55,969 nt of DNA, from contig NZ_NHSK01000097.1 of the NCBI RefSeq assembly GCF_016653355.1, positions 1 to 55,969 of the forward strand, written 5' to 3'. Shown here in pieces: positions 16,557-25,985 of the stretch. Positions within the stretch are counted from its first letter, which is position 1; the number at the start of each line of letters is the position of its first letter. Under the pieces are notes generated by a model. That model was not told the DNA's origin. It worked only from the letters and a program-made list of their open reading frames with translations, and ran no database searches. The stretch is from Rhodoplanes elegans. Its GTDB lineage: Bacteria; Pseudomonadota; Alphaproteobacteria; Rhizobiales; Xanthobacteraceae. The translations under genes were made by a program, and so were the position numbers.

Positions 16557-17309
16557 ATGCAGAGTGCTGCAGTTCGATCGTCGACTTCGGTGCGAATCGA
16601 GGCCGGCTCGCCGGTGGACAGTGCGAAAGCTCCCGTCGTCTCCATTCCTTCTTATCTCGAGAAGCATTACTGGTGGGCCTATATTCACCCGAACGCGATC
16701 CGTTTCTTCGACCACCAGCCGATCATCAACTTCATCCTGTGGGGCAACTACGCCAAGCTGCGGAACGCCGCGCTCGCCGAGATGGGCGACGAGCTTCCCG
16801 GCCAGACCCTGCAGGTGGCCTGCGCCTATGGTGATCTGACGCCGCATCTCGCCGATCGCGTCGCCGCCGGCGGGGGCCGGCTCGACGTCATCGACATCGT
16901 GCCGGCGCAGCTGCGCAACGTGCGCCGCAAGCTGAAGGCCGACGCGCCGGTCCGCCTCCTCAACATGGATTCGGCCGACCTGAACTTCCCGGATGCGAGC
17001 TACGACCGCGCCATCGTCTACCTGCTGTTCCACGAGCAGCCGGTCGAGCATCGCGAGAAGACGCTGGCCGAGATCTTCCGGGTGGTGAAGCCGGGCGGCA
17101 AGGTGGTCATCGTCGACTACGCCAAGCCCGACTGGTGGCACCCGTGGCGCTACTGGTTCAAGCCGGTGCTCGGCTATCTGGAGCCGTTCGCGCTCGACCT
17201 GTGGAAGCACAAGCTGACCACCTGGATGCCGGCGCCCTGGTCGAAGACCGAGTGGCCGCGCCAGTCCTACTTCGGCGGCCTGTACCAGAAGATCGTGATC
17301 ACGCGCTGA
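16557..17309 (+). CDS. rquA: RquA-type rhodoquinone biosynthesis protein, copy 2
   Basis: Protein of 250 residues. From YWWAYIHPNAI onward it aligns without gaps to copy 1 across the core. It shares ILWGNYAKLR, the identical LQVACAYGDLTPHL, VIVDYAKP and the SYFGGLYQ end. Differences cluster in FFDHQPIINF, DIVPAQLRN and YLLFHEQPVEHREK. The start at 16557 has a GAGG site; an upstream ATG at 16494 is possible but lacks similarity. The substitutions suggest an old duplication with both copies under selection. Which copy makes rhodoquinone, or whether both do, cannot be told here. Confidence 0.8.
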   Translation: MQSAAVRSSTSVRIEAGSPVDSAKAPVVSIPSYLEKHYWWAYIHPNAIRFFDHQPIINFILWGNYAKLRNAALAEMGDELPGQTLQVACAYGDLTPHLADRVAAGGGRLDVIDIVPAQLRNVRRKLKADAPVRLLNMDSADLNFPDASYDRAIVYLLFHEQPVEHREKTLAEIFRVVKPGGKVVIVDYAKPDWWHPWRYWFKPVLGYLEPFALDLWKHKLTTWMPAPWSKTEWPRQSYFGGLYQKIVITR

Positions 17310-17320
17310 TCACGGTTCTT

Positions 17321-17467
17321 CCCCTCTCCCTGAGGGAGAGGGTCGGGGCGCGCGACAGCGCGCACCGGGGTGAGGGTTTACGGCGCTGGTTGGCTAGCCT
17401 CGGCCCCCCTCACCCGGACTTCGCGCCTTCGGCGCGAACCCCGACCTCTTCCCGCTGGGGAGAGGTG
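17321..17467. repeat. Intergenic repeat, family D
   Basis: Has CCCTCTCCCTGAGGGAGAGGG hairpin ends and GGGTGAGGG/CCCTCACCC arms. Related to 27761-27940 and 36281-36420. It separates rquA copy 2 from the convergent TIGR02444-type gene and may end both transcripts. Confidence 0.8.
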
Positions 17468-17494
17468 ATCGGAGTGCCTGACCCGCTTCGTGAT

Positions 17495-17995
17495 CTACAC
17501 CACCGCCGAAACCAGCCGCTCGACCGCCGCGGCCGGAAATGCCGTCCCCATCGCCTGCGCCAGCGTCTCGACATTGGCCCCCACCGCGGCCTCCGGCGGC
17601 GTGCCGTCGGGGACGGGCAGCGTCGCGGCGAGGCCGAACAGCGCCTCCTGCTCCAGCCGCTCCGCCTCGAGCTCCAGCCGCTTCACCTGCGTCCGGAACG
17701 CCTGCGCCGCCGCAGACGCGACCAACGGCGGCGCGTCCTTCAGGCACCGCCGGATCATGCGCAGCGGCACCACCACGTCGCCCGCCCAGCCGGCCGCGGC
17801 GTCGCGCACCCGCAGGATCTCGCCCGCATCGAGCCGCCGCCCCTGCGTGCCGAGCCACATGACGAACAGCAGCACGTTGACGTCGACGCCGTGGTCGTCC
17901 TGGAGGGCGAGGCAGGCCTCGGCGACGCTGGGCTTTCGGTAGGTCGCGAGCGAGAACCGCCAGAACGGCGAGCCGTTCTCTTCGATCAGCTCCAC
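17495..17995 (-). CDS. TIGR02444/DUF2390-type protein of unknown function
   Basis: Protein of 166 residues. The N-terminal half has PFWRFSLATYRKPSVAEACL followed by DDHGVDVNVLLFVMWLG, the hallmark of the TIGR02444 family. The rest is helical and rich in Ala, Leu and Glu. No function is known. It is 13 bases downstream of the enoyl-CoA hydratase-like gene on the same strand and is probably cotranscribed. Confidence 0.85.
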   Translation of the reverse strand: MELIEENGSPFWRFSLATYRKPSVAEACLALQDDHGVDVNVLLFVMWLGTQGRRLDAGEILRVRDAAAGWAGDVVVPLRMIRRCLKDAPPLVASAAAQAFRTQVKRLELEAERLEQEALFGLAATLPVPDGTPPEAAVGANVETLAQAMGTAFPAAAVERLVSAVV

Positions 17996-18008
17996 GCGGC
18001 GGCTCCCT

Positions 18009-18731
18009 CTACCGCTCGCGTGACGACAGCACCGTCGCGAGCGCGTTGGCCGAATAGTCGGCGAGCCCGCGCGGCTCCATGTGATAGGCGACGCGCAGAA
18101 AATCCTTCACGGCGACCAGCGACGGCGCCGCCCGCGACGTGACGGTCGCCAGCACCTTGTCCAGCGCAGCGTCGAGCTGGGCCTCCGGCACCACGGTGCT
18201 GACGAGCCCGATCTGCAACGCTTGTTCAGCCGTCAGCTCCTCGAGTGCAAAGACCATCCAGGCGAGCGCCTTCTTCGAGACGTTCGGCACCACGGCCGAC
18301 ATGGCGAGCGTCGGCGGCAGATTGTGCTCCATCTCGGGGAGCTTGAAGCGTGCCGTGTCGGCCGCGATGGAGATGTCGCAGGCCGACGTGACGGCCGTGC
18401 CGAAGCCGTGCGCGGCGCCGTGCACGAGCGCGATGACGGGCTGCGGCGCCGCCTCGATCGCCGCATAGGCGGCGAGGATCGGCTCGAGCGTCGAGGTGCG
18501 CAGCGCCAGCGCGTTGGGGGCGCCCGACCCGTCGCGCGGATCGCGGCCGCGGCAGAAGTCCGGCCCGTTCGCCCGGATCACGATCGCCTTGGCGTCTGTC
18601 GCCGAAGCCTCCTTGATGGCCGCGGTGAGCTCGCGCACCTGCGCGATGGTGAGGAGGTTCTTCTCCTCCGGCCGGTCGATCACCAGGGTCACGACCGCGC
18701 CGGCGCGCGACGATCTGATCACGTTGCTCAT
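18009..18731 (-). CDS. Enoyl-CoA hydratase/isomerase family protein
   Basis: Protein of 240 residues with the crotonase fold: RPEEKNLL near the N-terminus, the oxyanion region (HGAAHGFGTAVTSACDISIAAD) and FKLPEMEHNLPP. The first catalytic glutamate of hydratases (in GGGCEL-type motifs) is replaced in FGTAVTSACD, while a glutamate remains in LPEME. This points to a different crotonase reaction (isomerase, hydrolase or other) or a decayed hydratase. Length is slightly short for the family. Its neighbours do not reveal a pathway. Confidence 0.85.
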   Translation of the reverse strand: MSNVIRSSRAGAVVTLVIDRPEEKNLLTIAQVRELTAAIKEASATDAKAIVIRANGPDFCRGRDPRDGSGAPNALALRTSTLEPILAAYAAIEAAPQPVIALVHGAAHGFGTAVTSACDISIAADTARFKLPEMEHNLPPTLAMSAVVPNVSKKALAWMVFALEELTAEQALQIGLVSTVVPEAQLDAALDKVLATVTSRAAPSLVAVKDFLRVAYHMEPRGLADYSANALATVLSSRER

Positions 18732-18754
18732 GGGGGTCTCTCTACGGCCTCTCG

Positions 18755-18850
18755 GTCGTCATGGCCGGGCTTGTCCCGGCCATCCACGACAGTGACTCGC
18801 GGGCATTCTCGAAAAGACGTGGATGCCCGGCACAAGGCCGGGCATGACGG
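18755..18850. repeat. Intergenic repeat, family E
   Basis: Contains CATGGCCGGGCTTGTCCCGGCCATCCACG and GTGGATGCCCGGCACAAGGCCGGGCATGACGG, inverted relative to each other. Related to 10335-10372 and 55705-55790. Confidence 0.8.
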
Positions 18851-18872
18851 ATTCGGAAGACGGCAGCCGCCC

Positions 18873-20678
18873 TCACCGGCCGGCCGCGTAGCCCTGCATG
18901 CCGCGCGGATTGGCGGCGGCGCGGCGGCGCCAGCCGTCGCGCGAGGCCGCGGTGAGGCGGCCTTCGGACCACGCCGGCCCGACCTCGACGACATGGCCGC
19001 GGGCGGCGAGATCGCGCCGCACCTCCTCGGACACCCGCTCCTCGATCACGAGGACGCCGGGACGCGCGGTGCGCGGCCAGAACGAGATCGGGAAGTGCTC
19101 CGAGTGCCAGGCCGGCGCGTCGATCGATTCCTGCAGGTTCAGCCCGGCATGGACGTGGCGCAGGAAGAGCTGCAGGTTCCACTGGTCCTGCTGATCGCCG
19201 CCCGGCGTGCCCCACGCCAGATAGGGCTCGCCGTCGCGCAGCGCCAGCGTCGGCGACAGCGTGGTGCGGGGCCGCTTCCCGGGCGCGAGCGCCGCCGGGT
19301 GCCCCTCCTCCAGCCAGAACATCTGGGCGCGCGTGCCGAGGCAGAAGCCGAGCTCCGGGATGATCGGCGACGACTGCAGCCAGCCGCCCGACGGCGTCGC
19401 CGAGATCATGTTGCCGTCGCGATCGATGATGTCGAAATGCACCGTGTCGCCGCGCACCTCGCCGGGCTTCGCCGCGATCTTGCCGACCGTCGGCTCGCCG
19501 GCGCCGGCCGCGACCGGCACCTCGCCGGCGCGGCGCAGCTTCACGTCGCCGCCGAAGCCTTCGACCGAGCCGGGCCGCAGCTCCAGCGACGCCGCGTCGG
19601 TGACGAGCTTGCGGCGCGCGTCGTTGTAGGCGTCGGACAGCAGCACATCCATCGGCACCTTCACGACGTCCGGATCGCCGTAGAACTTCTCGCGGTCCGC
19701 ATAGGCGAGCTTGGCGCATTCCACGACGGTGTGGATGAACTCCGCCCCGGCGACGTCGAGCCCGTCGAGCGCGAAGCCCTTCAGGAGCGCGAGCTGCTGG
19801 AGCAGCACCGGCCCCTGCGACCACGGCCCCGCCTTGCACACCGTGTAGCGCCCGTAGTCGTAGGTGAGCGGCGCCTCGATGCGCGGCTTCCAGGTCGCCA
19901 TGTCGTGGCCGGTGAGGATGCCGCGATGGGCCTCGCCGGACGTGTCCATCACCTTCTGGGTGCGGCAGAAGCGATCGATCGCGTCGGCGACGAATCCCTC
20001 CGACCACGCTTTCCGGGCCCGCGCGATCTCCTGCTCACGTCCGCCACCGCCGCTTTCCGCCTCGCGCAGGATGCGCGCATAGGTGTCGGCAAGGCCGCGA
20101 TTCACGAACAGGCTGCCGGTCTCCGGCACGGTGCCGCCGGGGAGCCAGACGGCGGCCGAGGTCGGCCAGTGCTGGCGGAACAGCGTCTCAACCGAGCGGA
20201 TGGTCGCATGGGCGCGCTCGACCAGCGGGTGGCCCTCGCGGGCGTAATAGATGGCGGGCGCGAGCACGTCGGCGGGACGCAGCGTGCCGTATTCGGCGAG
20301 CAGCATCATCCAGGTCTCGAACGTGCCCGGCACGCAGGCGGCCAAAAGCCCGGTGCCCGGCACCATGTCGAGGCCGAGGCCGCGGTAGTAGCGGATGGTG
20401 GCGCCGGCCGGGGCCGGCCCCTGGCCGCAGATCACCTCCGGGCGCCCCTTGCGCACGTCGTAGAGCACGATCGGCACGTCGCCGCCGGCGCCGTTGAGAT
20501 GCGGCTCCACCACCTGCAACGTGAAGGCGGTGGCGACCGCCGCGTCGAACGCGTTGCCGCCCTTCTCCAGGATCGACATGCCGACCGCGGTCGCGATCCA
20601 GTGCGTGGAGGTGACGACGCCGAACGAGCCTTCGATCTCGGGGCGGGTGGTGAACGGGTTTGGATTGACGTTGCTCAT
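18873..20678 (-). CDS. Gamma-glutamyltransferase family protein
   Basis: Protein of 601 residues from the ATG at 20678; an ATG at 20711 would add 11. It has the GGT N-terminal pattern (GGNAFDAAVATAFTLQVVEPH) and the autoprocessing and nucleophile threonine T412 in GDTVHFDIIDRDGN. This gives a large subunit of about 411 residues and a small one of 190. The PGGDQQDQW segment near the C-terminus is the conserved GGxxI-type region. No signal peptide is evident, unlike classical periplasmic Ggt, so it may act in the cytoplasm on a gamma-glutamyl or related amide. Confidence 0.9.
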   Translation of the reverse strand: MSNVNPNPFTTRPEIEGSFGVVTSTHWIATAVGMSILEKGGNAFDAAVATAFTLQVVEPHLNGAGGDVPIVLYDVRKGRPEVICGQGPAPAGATIRYYRGLGLDMVPGTGLLAACVPGTFETWMMLLAEYGTLRPADVLAPAIYYAREGHPLVERAHATIRSVETLFRQHWPTSAAVWLPGGTVPETGSLFVNRGLADTYARILREAESGGGGREQEIARARKAWSEGFVADAIDRFCRTQKVMDTSGEAHRGILTGHDMATWKPRIEAPLTYDYGRYTVCKAGPWSQGPVLLQQLALLKGFALDGLDVAGAEFIHTVVECAKLAYADREKFYGDPDVVKVPMDVLLSDAYNDARRKLVTDAASLELRPGSVEGFGGDVKLRRAGEVPVAAGAGEPTVGKIAAKPGEVRGDTVHFDIIDRDGNMISATPSGGWLQSSPIIPELGFCLGTRAQMFWLEEGHPAALAPGKRPRTTLSPTLALRDGEPYLAWGTPGGDQQDQWNLQLFLRHVHAGLNLQESIDAPAWHSEHFPISFWPRTARPGVLVIEERVSEEVRRDLAARGHVVEVGPAWSEGRLTAASRDGWRRRAAANPRGMQGYAAGR

Positions 20679-20751
20679 TACCGTTTCGGGGTAGGAACGC
20701 GGGGCGGCCATTCGGCGGTCCGACGCCGGCTTTGTCAACGGACCCGAAACG

Positions 20752-20779
20752 AAAAAAGCGGCCGGTTTGGCCGGCCGCT
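20752..20779 (-). terminator. Rho-independent terminator of the chemoreceptor gene
   Basis: On the minus strand an eight-base GC stem (20758-20765 pairing with 20771-20778) with a five-base loop is followed by six T residues (20757-20752). It lies 63 bases after the chemoreceptor stop. Confidence 0.88.
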
Positions 20780-20841
20780 CCTCGATCTCCTGCGCCACGG
20801 CAGGACCCGGGCACGCCCGCGCCGCCGGGGACCGTCCCGCC

Positions 20842-22521
20842 TCAGGCGGCCCGCACCATCGACAGGAACGTCTCGATCTCGGTCTTCAGGCGGTTGCTCT
20901 CGCCGGCCAGCGACTGGGCCGAGGAGAGGACCTGCGAGGCGGCCGCGCCGGTCTCGCCTGCGCCGAGATTCACCTGCGAGATGTTGTCGGCCACCTGGGT
21001 GGTGCCCTGCGCGGCCTGCTGGACGTTGCGGGCGATCTCGTGCGTCGCCGCCCCCTGCTCTTCCACGGCCGCCGCGATGCTGCCGGAGATGTCGGAGATC
21101 CGCTTGATGGTGCCGCCGATCTCCTTGATCGCGCCGACCGCCACCTGGGTCGCCGACTGCATGCCGGCGATCTGGGCCGAGATGTCGCCGGTCGCCTTGC
21201 CGGTTTGGGCGGCGAGCGCCTTGACCTCCTGGGCGACGACCGCGAAGCCCTTGCCGGCCTCGCCAGCGCGGGCCGCCTCGATCGTGGCGTTGAGCGCGAG
21301 GAGATTGGTCTGCTCGGCGATCGCCGTGATCAGCTTGATCACGTCGCCAATGCGGTTCGCCGCCTGCGACAGCTCGTTGATCTGATCGTCGGTCCGTTGC
21401 GCCTGCTGGACGGCCTCACCGGCGATGCGGGCGGATTCGGCGACCTGGCGGCTGATCTCGCCGACCGACGACGACATCTGATTGGTGGCGGAGGCGACCG
21501 ACTGCACGTTGGCCGAAGTCTCCTCCGAGGCGGTCGCGACCGTCGTCGACAGGGTCTGAGTGGTCTCCGCGGTCTTGCTCAACGTCACCGCCGCCCCCTC
21601 GAGATGCGACGACGCCGTGGAGACGGTCCGGACGATCTCGCCGACCGCCGCGTCGAACCGATCGGCGAGGCCGAGCATGGCCTGCTTGCGCTCGACGGCC
21701 GCGCGCTCGTCGCGCTCGCGCTGCTGCTTGGCAAGCGCCGCCATCCGCTCGGCATTGGCCGCGAAGGCGCGGGCGATGTCGCCGATCTCGTCCTTGCGCT
21801 CGCCGCCCGGGACGACGGGCGACTCGCCGGCCGGAACAGACTGCACGGCACGGCTGATCGCCACCATCGGCTGCACCATGCCCTTGTTGAGCAGCATCAG
21901 GAAGCCGCCGACCATCGCCAGAATCACGACGGCGCCGCCGATCATCGTGACCCGGGCCAGCTCGGCCGCTGCTGCCGCCGCACCGCTGCGCTCCTTCAGG
22001 AGACTCAGCTCGATGTCGGAGATCTCCTTCGCCTTCGCCCGGATCCCGTCCATCGCGGTCTTGCCGGCGCCGGACAGCTCGATCTGACGCGCCTCGTCGA
22101 GCTTGGCGGGGTTCTGCAGGATCGACTGGACGCGATCCGACACCGCCTGCTTCCAGGACTGGACCATGCGGTCGACGTCGTCGAACCGGCGCTGCTGGGC
22201 CGGATTGTCGGCGGTGAGCTGGCGCACCTCGGCGAGAGCCTTGGCGTAGGTGGTCTCGCCGTTGCGCAACGGCTCGAGGAAGCGCGCGTCACCGGACAGC
22301 AGATAACCTCGAATCCCGGTCTCGCGGTCGACCATGGCGGCGACCAGGGTGTCGACCCGCATCAGGACCTTGTAGGTGTGCTCGGTCATCTGGGCAGCAG
22401 ATTCGAGCCGGCCGGTGACGACCCAGCTGATCCCGCTGATGGCGAAGCTGACAGCGAGCAGACAGACGAAAGCGATCGAGATCTTCCGCAGCGTCCCGAG
22501 GTCGCTGAAGCGCCGAATCAT
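20842..22521 (-). CDS. Methyl-accepting chemotaxis protein with CHASE3-type sensor
   Basis: Protein of 559 residues. Transmembrane segment 1 is at about 12-33. A periplasmic helical domain of the CHASE3 type follows, with [21 protein letters not shown]. Segment 2 is at about 188-212, then a HAMP linker. The signalling domain has the MCP hairpin tip [19 protein letters not shown]. It relays an unknown signal to CheA. No che genes are nearby. The gene is alone between an upstream 342-base gap and its own terminator. Confidence 0.93.
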   Translation of the reverse strand: MIRRFSDLGTLRKISIAFVCLLAVSFAISGISWVVTGRLESAAQMTEHTYKVLMRVDTLVAAMVDRETGIRGYLLSGDARFLEPLRNGETTYAKALAEVRQLTADNPAQQRRFDDVDRMVQSWKQAVSDRVQSILQNPAKLDEARQIELSGAGKTAMDGIRAKAKEISDIELSLLKERSGAAAAAAELARVTMIGGAVVILAMVGGFLMLLNKGMVQPMVAISRAVQSVPAGESPVVPGGERKDEIGDIARAFAANAERMAALAKQQRERDERAAVERKQAMLGLADRFDAAVGEIVRTVSTASSHLEGAAVTLSKTAETTQTLSTTVATASEETSANVQSVASATNQMSSSVGEISRQVAESARIAGEAVQQAQRTDDQINELSQAANRIGDVIKLITAIAEQTNLLALNATIEAARAGEAGKGFAVVAQEVKALAAQTGKATGDISAQIAGMQSATQVAVGAIKEIGGTIKRISDISGSIAAAVEEQGAATHEIARNVQQAAQGTTQVADNISQVNLGAGETGAAASQVLSSAQSLAGESNRLKTEIETFLSMVRAA

Positions 22522-22863
22522 GTCCTGGTCCTTGATCGTATCGAGAGGAAGGCGCGGGGGTGCGCACGCGCTGGCACGCGTAAAACCTGCGACGGTTTTG
22601 GAGAAATTCGCCTCGGCCCGATTAAGAACTCGTGTATGGGCGAGCGTCCCACCTTCGGTGTTTTGCTTGTTTTTTCCGGAGCGGATCGGCTCCTGAAAGC
22701 CGGTCGACGTGATTTGTCGGCCCTCCGCTAGCCCTTTCTGGCTATGGAGTGACGGTCGCCCGACCAGAAGCGGCTATTCTGGTCGGCCGCCGGCGCCGCC
22801 GGTGACAACACGCGCCGCCATCCGAAAGGCCGTGGCCGTTGCGCTTCTGGATCGGCCCCGTCC
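22522..22863. other. Intergenic region with one perfect hairpin
   Basis: No gene supported in these 342 bases. CCGACCAGAA (22760-22769) and TTCTGGTCGG (22777-22786) form a perfect ten-base stem with a seven-base loop. It could end the cupin transcript on minus, but no T run follows. Confidence 0.6.
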
Positions 22864-23697
22864 TCACACCTCCGCCATCGGGCCGTGGGCGTGCTTCTCG
22901 ATGGTGCGGGAGGGGGCGCCGCCGCGATGGTTCACGCCCATCGGGATCCAGGTGCAGACCTTCGAGGGATCGGCCCAGACGGTGGCGACCGCGCTCGGCA
23001 CGAAGAACTCCGAGAAGATCATGTCGCCGGTCTCGCCGCCCTTCACCCAGTGCGGCTCGCGGTCGTGATAATAGACGACGTCGCCGGTCCTCACCTGCAT
23101 CTCCTGCGTCTCGCCGGCGTAGCAGGTCCCCTGCCCGGCCAGGAAATACATGAAATGCGCGCCGCCCTCGTGATGGTGCACCGGGCAGGTGGTGCCGGGC
23201 GGATAGATGATCATCTCGCCGCGGATCGCCCGCACACCGAACATCTTCGGCGTCACGATGTAGATGCGCTTGCGGGCGTCGTGCTCGGACTTCAGCAGCG
23301 GCTCCTCGCGCCAGTCGACGAGCCGGAACGGTGGCGGGCTCTTCAGCACGGCCGGGTCGAGCGAGCCGACGTCGGGCACCAGGGCGAACAGCAGCGTCGC
23401 GCCGCCTTCGCTGTCGAGCGTGCCCGACAGGCCGGGCGGCAGGAGACCGATATGGGTCGGCAGCACCGCGGCGTCGCCGTCCGGCATCCGCAGGGTCGCC
23501 GAACCGTCGATCATCTGGAACCAGCCGAGCGCATCGGGCGCGATGTCGAAGGTCACGGCGGTGCCCGGCGACAGCACGATGCGATCGAGCTCGAACAGCA
23601 CGCCCGGCACCCGCGCCGCATCGAGCAGCCGCTGCCGCGTCACGTCATCGGCCAGCGCCTCGGCCACGACCTCGCTCTCGTTGAAATGGATCGCCAT
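22864..23697 (-). CDS. Two-domain cupin (bicupin) protein
   Basis: Protein of 277 residues with an AAGGAG ribosome site before the ATG. The C-terminal cupin has the metal motif CPVHHHEGGAHFMYFLAGQG and a later HDREPHW. The N-terminal half is a second, degenerate cupin barrel. Such proteins include ureidoglycine aminohydrolase and dioxygenase-like enzymes; which reaction applies is not visible. It is the last gene of the Tct block on minus, 103 bases after tctA. Confidence 0.85.
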   Translation of the reverse strand: MAIHFNESEVVAEALADDVTRQRLLDAARVPGVLFELDRIVLSPGTAVTFDIAPDALGWFQMIDGSATLRMPDGDAAVLPTHIGLLPPGLSGTLDSEGGATLLFALVPDVGSLDPAVLKSPPPFRLVDWREEPLLKSEHDARKRIYIVTPKMFGVRAIRGEMIIYPPGTTCPVHHHEGGAHFMYFLAGQGTCYAGETQEMQVRTGDVVYYHDREPHWVKGGETGDMIFSEFFVPSAVATVWADPSKVCTWIPMGVNHRGGAPSRTIEKHAHGPMAEV

Positions 23698-23740
23698 GGT
23701 GCTTCTCCTTGCGTGCAGTTCAAGTCCGATCGTTCTCGGC

Positions 23741-23781
23741 CATTCCGGGGCCGGCGGGAAACGCCGGCGCCGGAATGACAG
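23741..23781. repeat. Short intergenic repeat, family C end
   Basis: Compact palindrome GCCATTCCGGGGCCGGCG ... CGCCGGCGCCGGAATGAC between the cupin gene and tctA. Confidence 0.7.
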
Positions 23782-23800
23782 GATCACGGCGCGGACCGGA

Positions 23801-25306
23801 TTACTCCTGGAACGCCTGCTCGCGGCCCGAGCGGATCGCCGGCAGGGCGACGATCAACAGGAGAATCGCGGCGCAAATCAGGAGGCCCAGCGAGATCGGC
23901 CGGTCGACGAAGATCATCGGATCGCCACCGGAGACGCGCAGCGCGCGGCGCAGGTTCTCCTCCATCAGCGGGCCGAGCACGAAGCCGAGGATCAGCGGCG
24001 CCGGCTCGCAGGCGAGCCTCTGGAACACGAAGCCGGCGACCCCGAAGATCGCCGCCATGATGACGGCCGCGGCGCTGTTGCTCACCGTGTAGACGCCGAT
24101 GGCGCAGAACAGCAGGATGGCGAGATAGAGGAAGCGGTAGGGCACCTTCAGGAGCTGCACCCAGAAGCCGATCAGCGGCAGGTTGATGATGACCAGCATC
24201 AGGTTGCCGATCCACATCGAGGCGACCATGCCCCAGAACATCTGCGGCCGCTCCGTCATGATCTGCGGCCCCGGCTGGATGCCGTGGATCATCAGCGCGC
24301 CGATCATCAGCGCCATCACCGGATTGCCGGGGATGCCGAGGGTGAGCATCGGGATGAACGAGCTCTGCGCACCGGCGTTGTTGGCGGCCTCCGGCCCGGC
24401 GACGCCCTCGATGGCGCCGCGCCCGAACATGCCGGGCCGGTCGGAGACGCGCTTCTCCAGCGCATAGGCCGCGAAGGCCGAGAGCGTCGCGCCGCCGCCG
24501 GGCAGCACGCCGAGCACGGCGCCGAGCGAGGTGCCGCGCAGCACCGCCGGCCAGCCGCGGGCGAAGTCGTCGCGCGTCGGCCACAGGCGGGTGATGCGCT
24601 TGGTGACCACGTCACGGGCAGCGTCGTCGCGCCCGGCCAGATTCGCCATGATCTCGCTGATGCCGAACAGGCCGATCGCCAGCGTCGCGACGTCGAGCCC
24701 GTCGGCGAGCTCGTTCAGCCCGAAGGTGAAGCGCTGGCCGCCGGTGTTGCCGTCGGTGCCGATCAGACCGAGAAGCAGGCCGAGCACGATCATGGCGATC
24801 GCCTTGACGACGGAGCCGTGCGCCAGCACCACGGCGGCGATCAGCCCCAGCAGCATCAGCGAGAAGTACTCTGGGGAGCCGAAGGACTGGCCGAGCCGGG
24901 CGAGCGGCGGCGCGAAGCCGGCGATCAGCGCGGTCGAGACGCAGCCGGCGAAGAACGAGGCGAGCGCGGCGGCCGCGAGCGCCGCGCCGGCGCGGCCCTG
25001 GATCGCCATCTGATGGCCGTCGATCGTGGTGACGACCGACGAGGTCTCGCCCGGCAGGTTGATCAGGATCGCCGAGGTCGAGCCGCCGTACTGGGCGCCG
25101 TAGAAGATGCCGGCCAGCATGATCAGGCCGGCGGTCGGCTCGAGATGGAAGGTCAGCGGCAGCAGCATCGCGATGGTGGCGATCGGCCCGATGCCAGGCA
25201 GCACGCCGATCAGCGTGCCGATCATCGCACCGATGAAGGCGAACAGCATGTTCCACGGCGTCAGCGCCACCGAGAAGCCGAGCGCCAGGTTGGAGAGCAG
25301 CTCCAT
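23801..25306 (-). CDS. tctA: Tripartite tricarboxylate transporter permease TctA
   Basis: Protein of 501 residues, entirely hydrophobic with about 11-12 membrane segments. Family motifs include GVLPGIGPIATIAMLLPLT near residue 40, YGGSTSAILINLPGE near 75-90 and GVLPGGGATLSAFAAY near 265. TctA is the large membrane subunit of secondary carboxylate transporters that work with a periplasmic binding protein. The gene begins six bases after tctB on the same strand. The substrate cannot be predicted. Confidence 0.95.
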   Translation of the reverse strand: MELLSNLALGFSVALTPWNMLFAFIGAMIGTLIGVLPGIGPIATIAMLLPLTFHLEPTAGLIMLAGIFYGAQYGGSTSAILINLPGETSSVVTTIDGHQMAIQGRAGAALAAAALASFFAGCVSTALIAGFAPPLARLGQSFGSPEYFSLMLLGLIAAVVLAHGSVVKAIAMIVLGLLLGLIGTDGNTGGQRFTFGLNELADGLDVATLAIGLFGISEIMANLAGRDDAARDVVTKRITRLWPTRDDFARGWPAVLRGTSLGAVLGVLPGGGATLSAFAAYALEKRVSDRPGMFGRGAIEGVAGPEAANNAGAQSSFIPMLTLGIPGNPVMALMIGALMIHGIQPGPQIMTERPQMFWGMVASMWIGNLMLVIINLPLIGFWVQLLKVPYRFLYLAILLFCAIGVYTVSNSAAAVIMAAIFGVAGFVFQRLACEPAPLILGFVLGPLMEENLRRALRVSGGDPMIFVDRPISLGLLICAAILLLIVALPAIRSGREQAFQE

Positions 25307-25312
25307 GACGAC

Positions 25313-25810
25313 CTACCACACGGGCCAGACCGGGATCGTCAGCCCCAGCCCGGCGATGAACACGGCCCATGCGAGGCCGACGAGGAAGACGGCGGCCAGC
25401 GCGGCCTCGGCGACGCGCAGGCCGCGCCCGGCCAGCGTGCCGATGGCCACGAGGAGCAGGATCGAGAGGACGAGGCCGAGCCGCTCCAGCGAGACGCCGA
25501 ACACCACCAGCGCGAGGAAGACGAGGATCACGGGACGCGCCGCCTCGCGACCGATCGGGAACTCGCTGCGCTCCGCGCCCGCCGCCATGAAGCCCCGGAA
25601 CGCGACGACGGCGCCGAGGCCGAGCAGGATCCAGCACAGGAGGCGCGGCACGTAGCCGGTGCCCATGCGGCGCGCCGTGCCGATCGGATAGTCCTGCGAC
25701 AACCACAGCCCGAAGCCGGCGATGGCGACGAACAGCAGGCCCGCCAGCACGTCGCGGTGGATCAGCCGCCGCCACGGCCGCGTCATCGGGAAGCCGGACG
25801 TGTCGGTCAT
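25313..25810 (-). CDS. tctB: Tripartite tricarboxylate transporter small subunit TctB
   Basis: Protein of 165 residues with four predicted membrane segments and the TctB pattern YPIGTARRMGTGYVPRLLCWILL near residues 40-62. It partners TctA in the inner membrane. It is directly upstream of tctA (six-base gap) and downstream of the CocE-type hydrolase. Confidence 0.93.
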   Translation of the reverse strand: MTDTSGFPMTRPWRRLIHRDVLAGLLFVAIAGFGLWLSQDYPIGTARRMGTGYVPRLLCWILLGLGAVVAFRGFMAAGAERSEFPIGREAARPVILVFLALVVFGVSLERLGLVLSILLLVAIGTLAGRGLRVAEAALAAVFLVGLAWAVFIAGLGLTIPVWPVW

Positions 25811-25845
25811 GCGGGGCTCCTCATGACGTCAGCCGCCCATCTCTC

Positions 25846-25966
25846 GGTCATTCCGGAAGCCGAGCGAAGCTCCGCTGCCCGGACTCCATACGCCCGGCCC
25901 CCATGAGGCAGGACAGGGGATATGGAGTCCGGGCTCGCGGGCTCACGCCCGCGCCCCGGAATGACG
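25846..25966. repeat. Intergenic repeat, family C
   Basis: Starts GGTCATTCCGG and ends GCGCCCCGGAATGACGG. Inner arms GACTCCATA/TATGGAGTC and inverted GCCCGGA/TCCGGGC are clear. It lies between the hydrolase gene and tctB, inside what is otherwise one minus-strand gene row. Confidence 0.85.
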
Positions 25967-25985
25967 GAGGTGGGTAGCGCCCCGC

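Noticed and set aside
23264-25906. An 880-codon plus-strand frame over tctA and tctB
   Set aside because: Its Arg/Asp/Gln/His-rich composition is typical of antisense frames; the minus strand encodes clear TctA and TctB.
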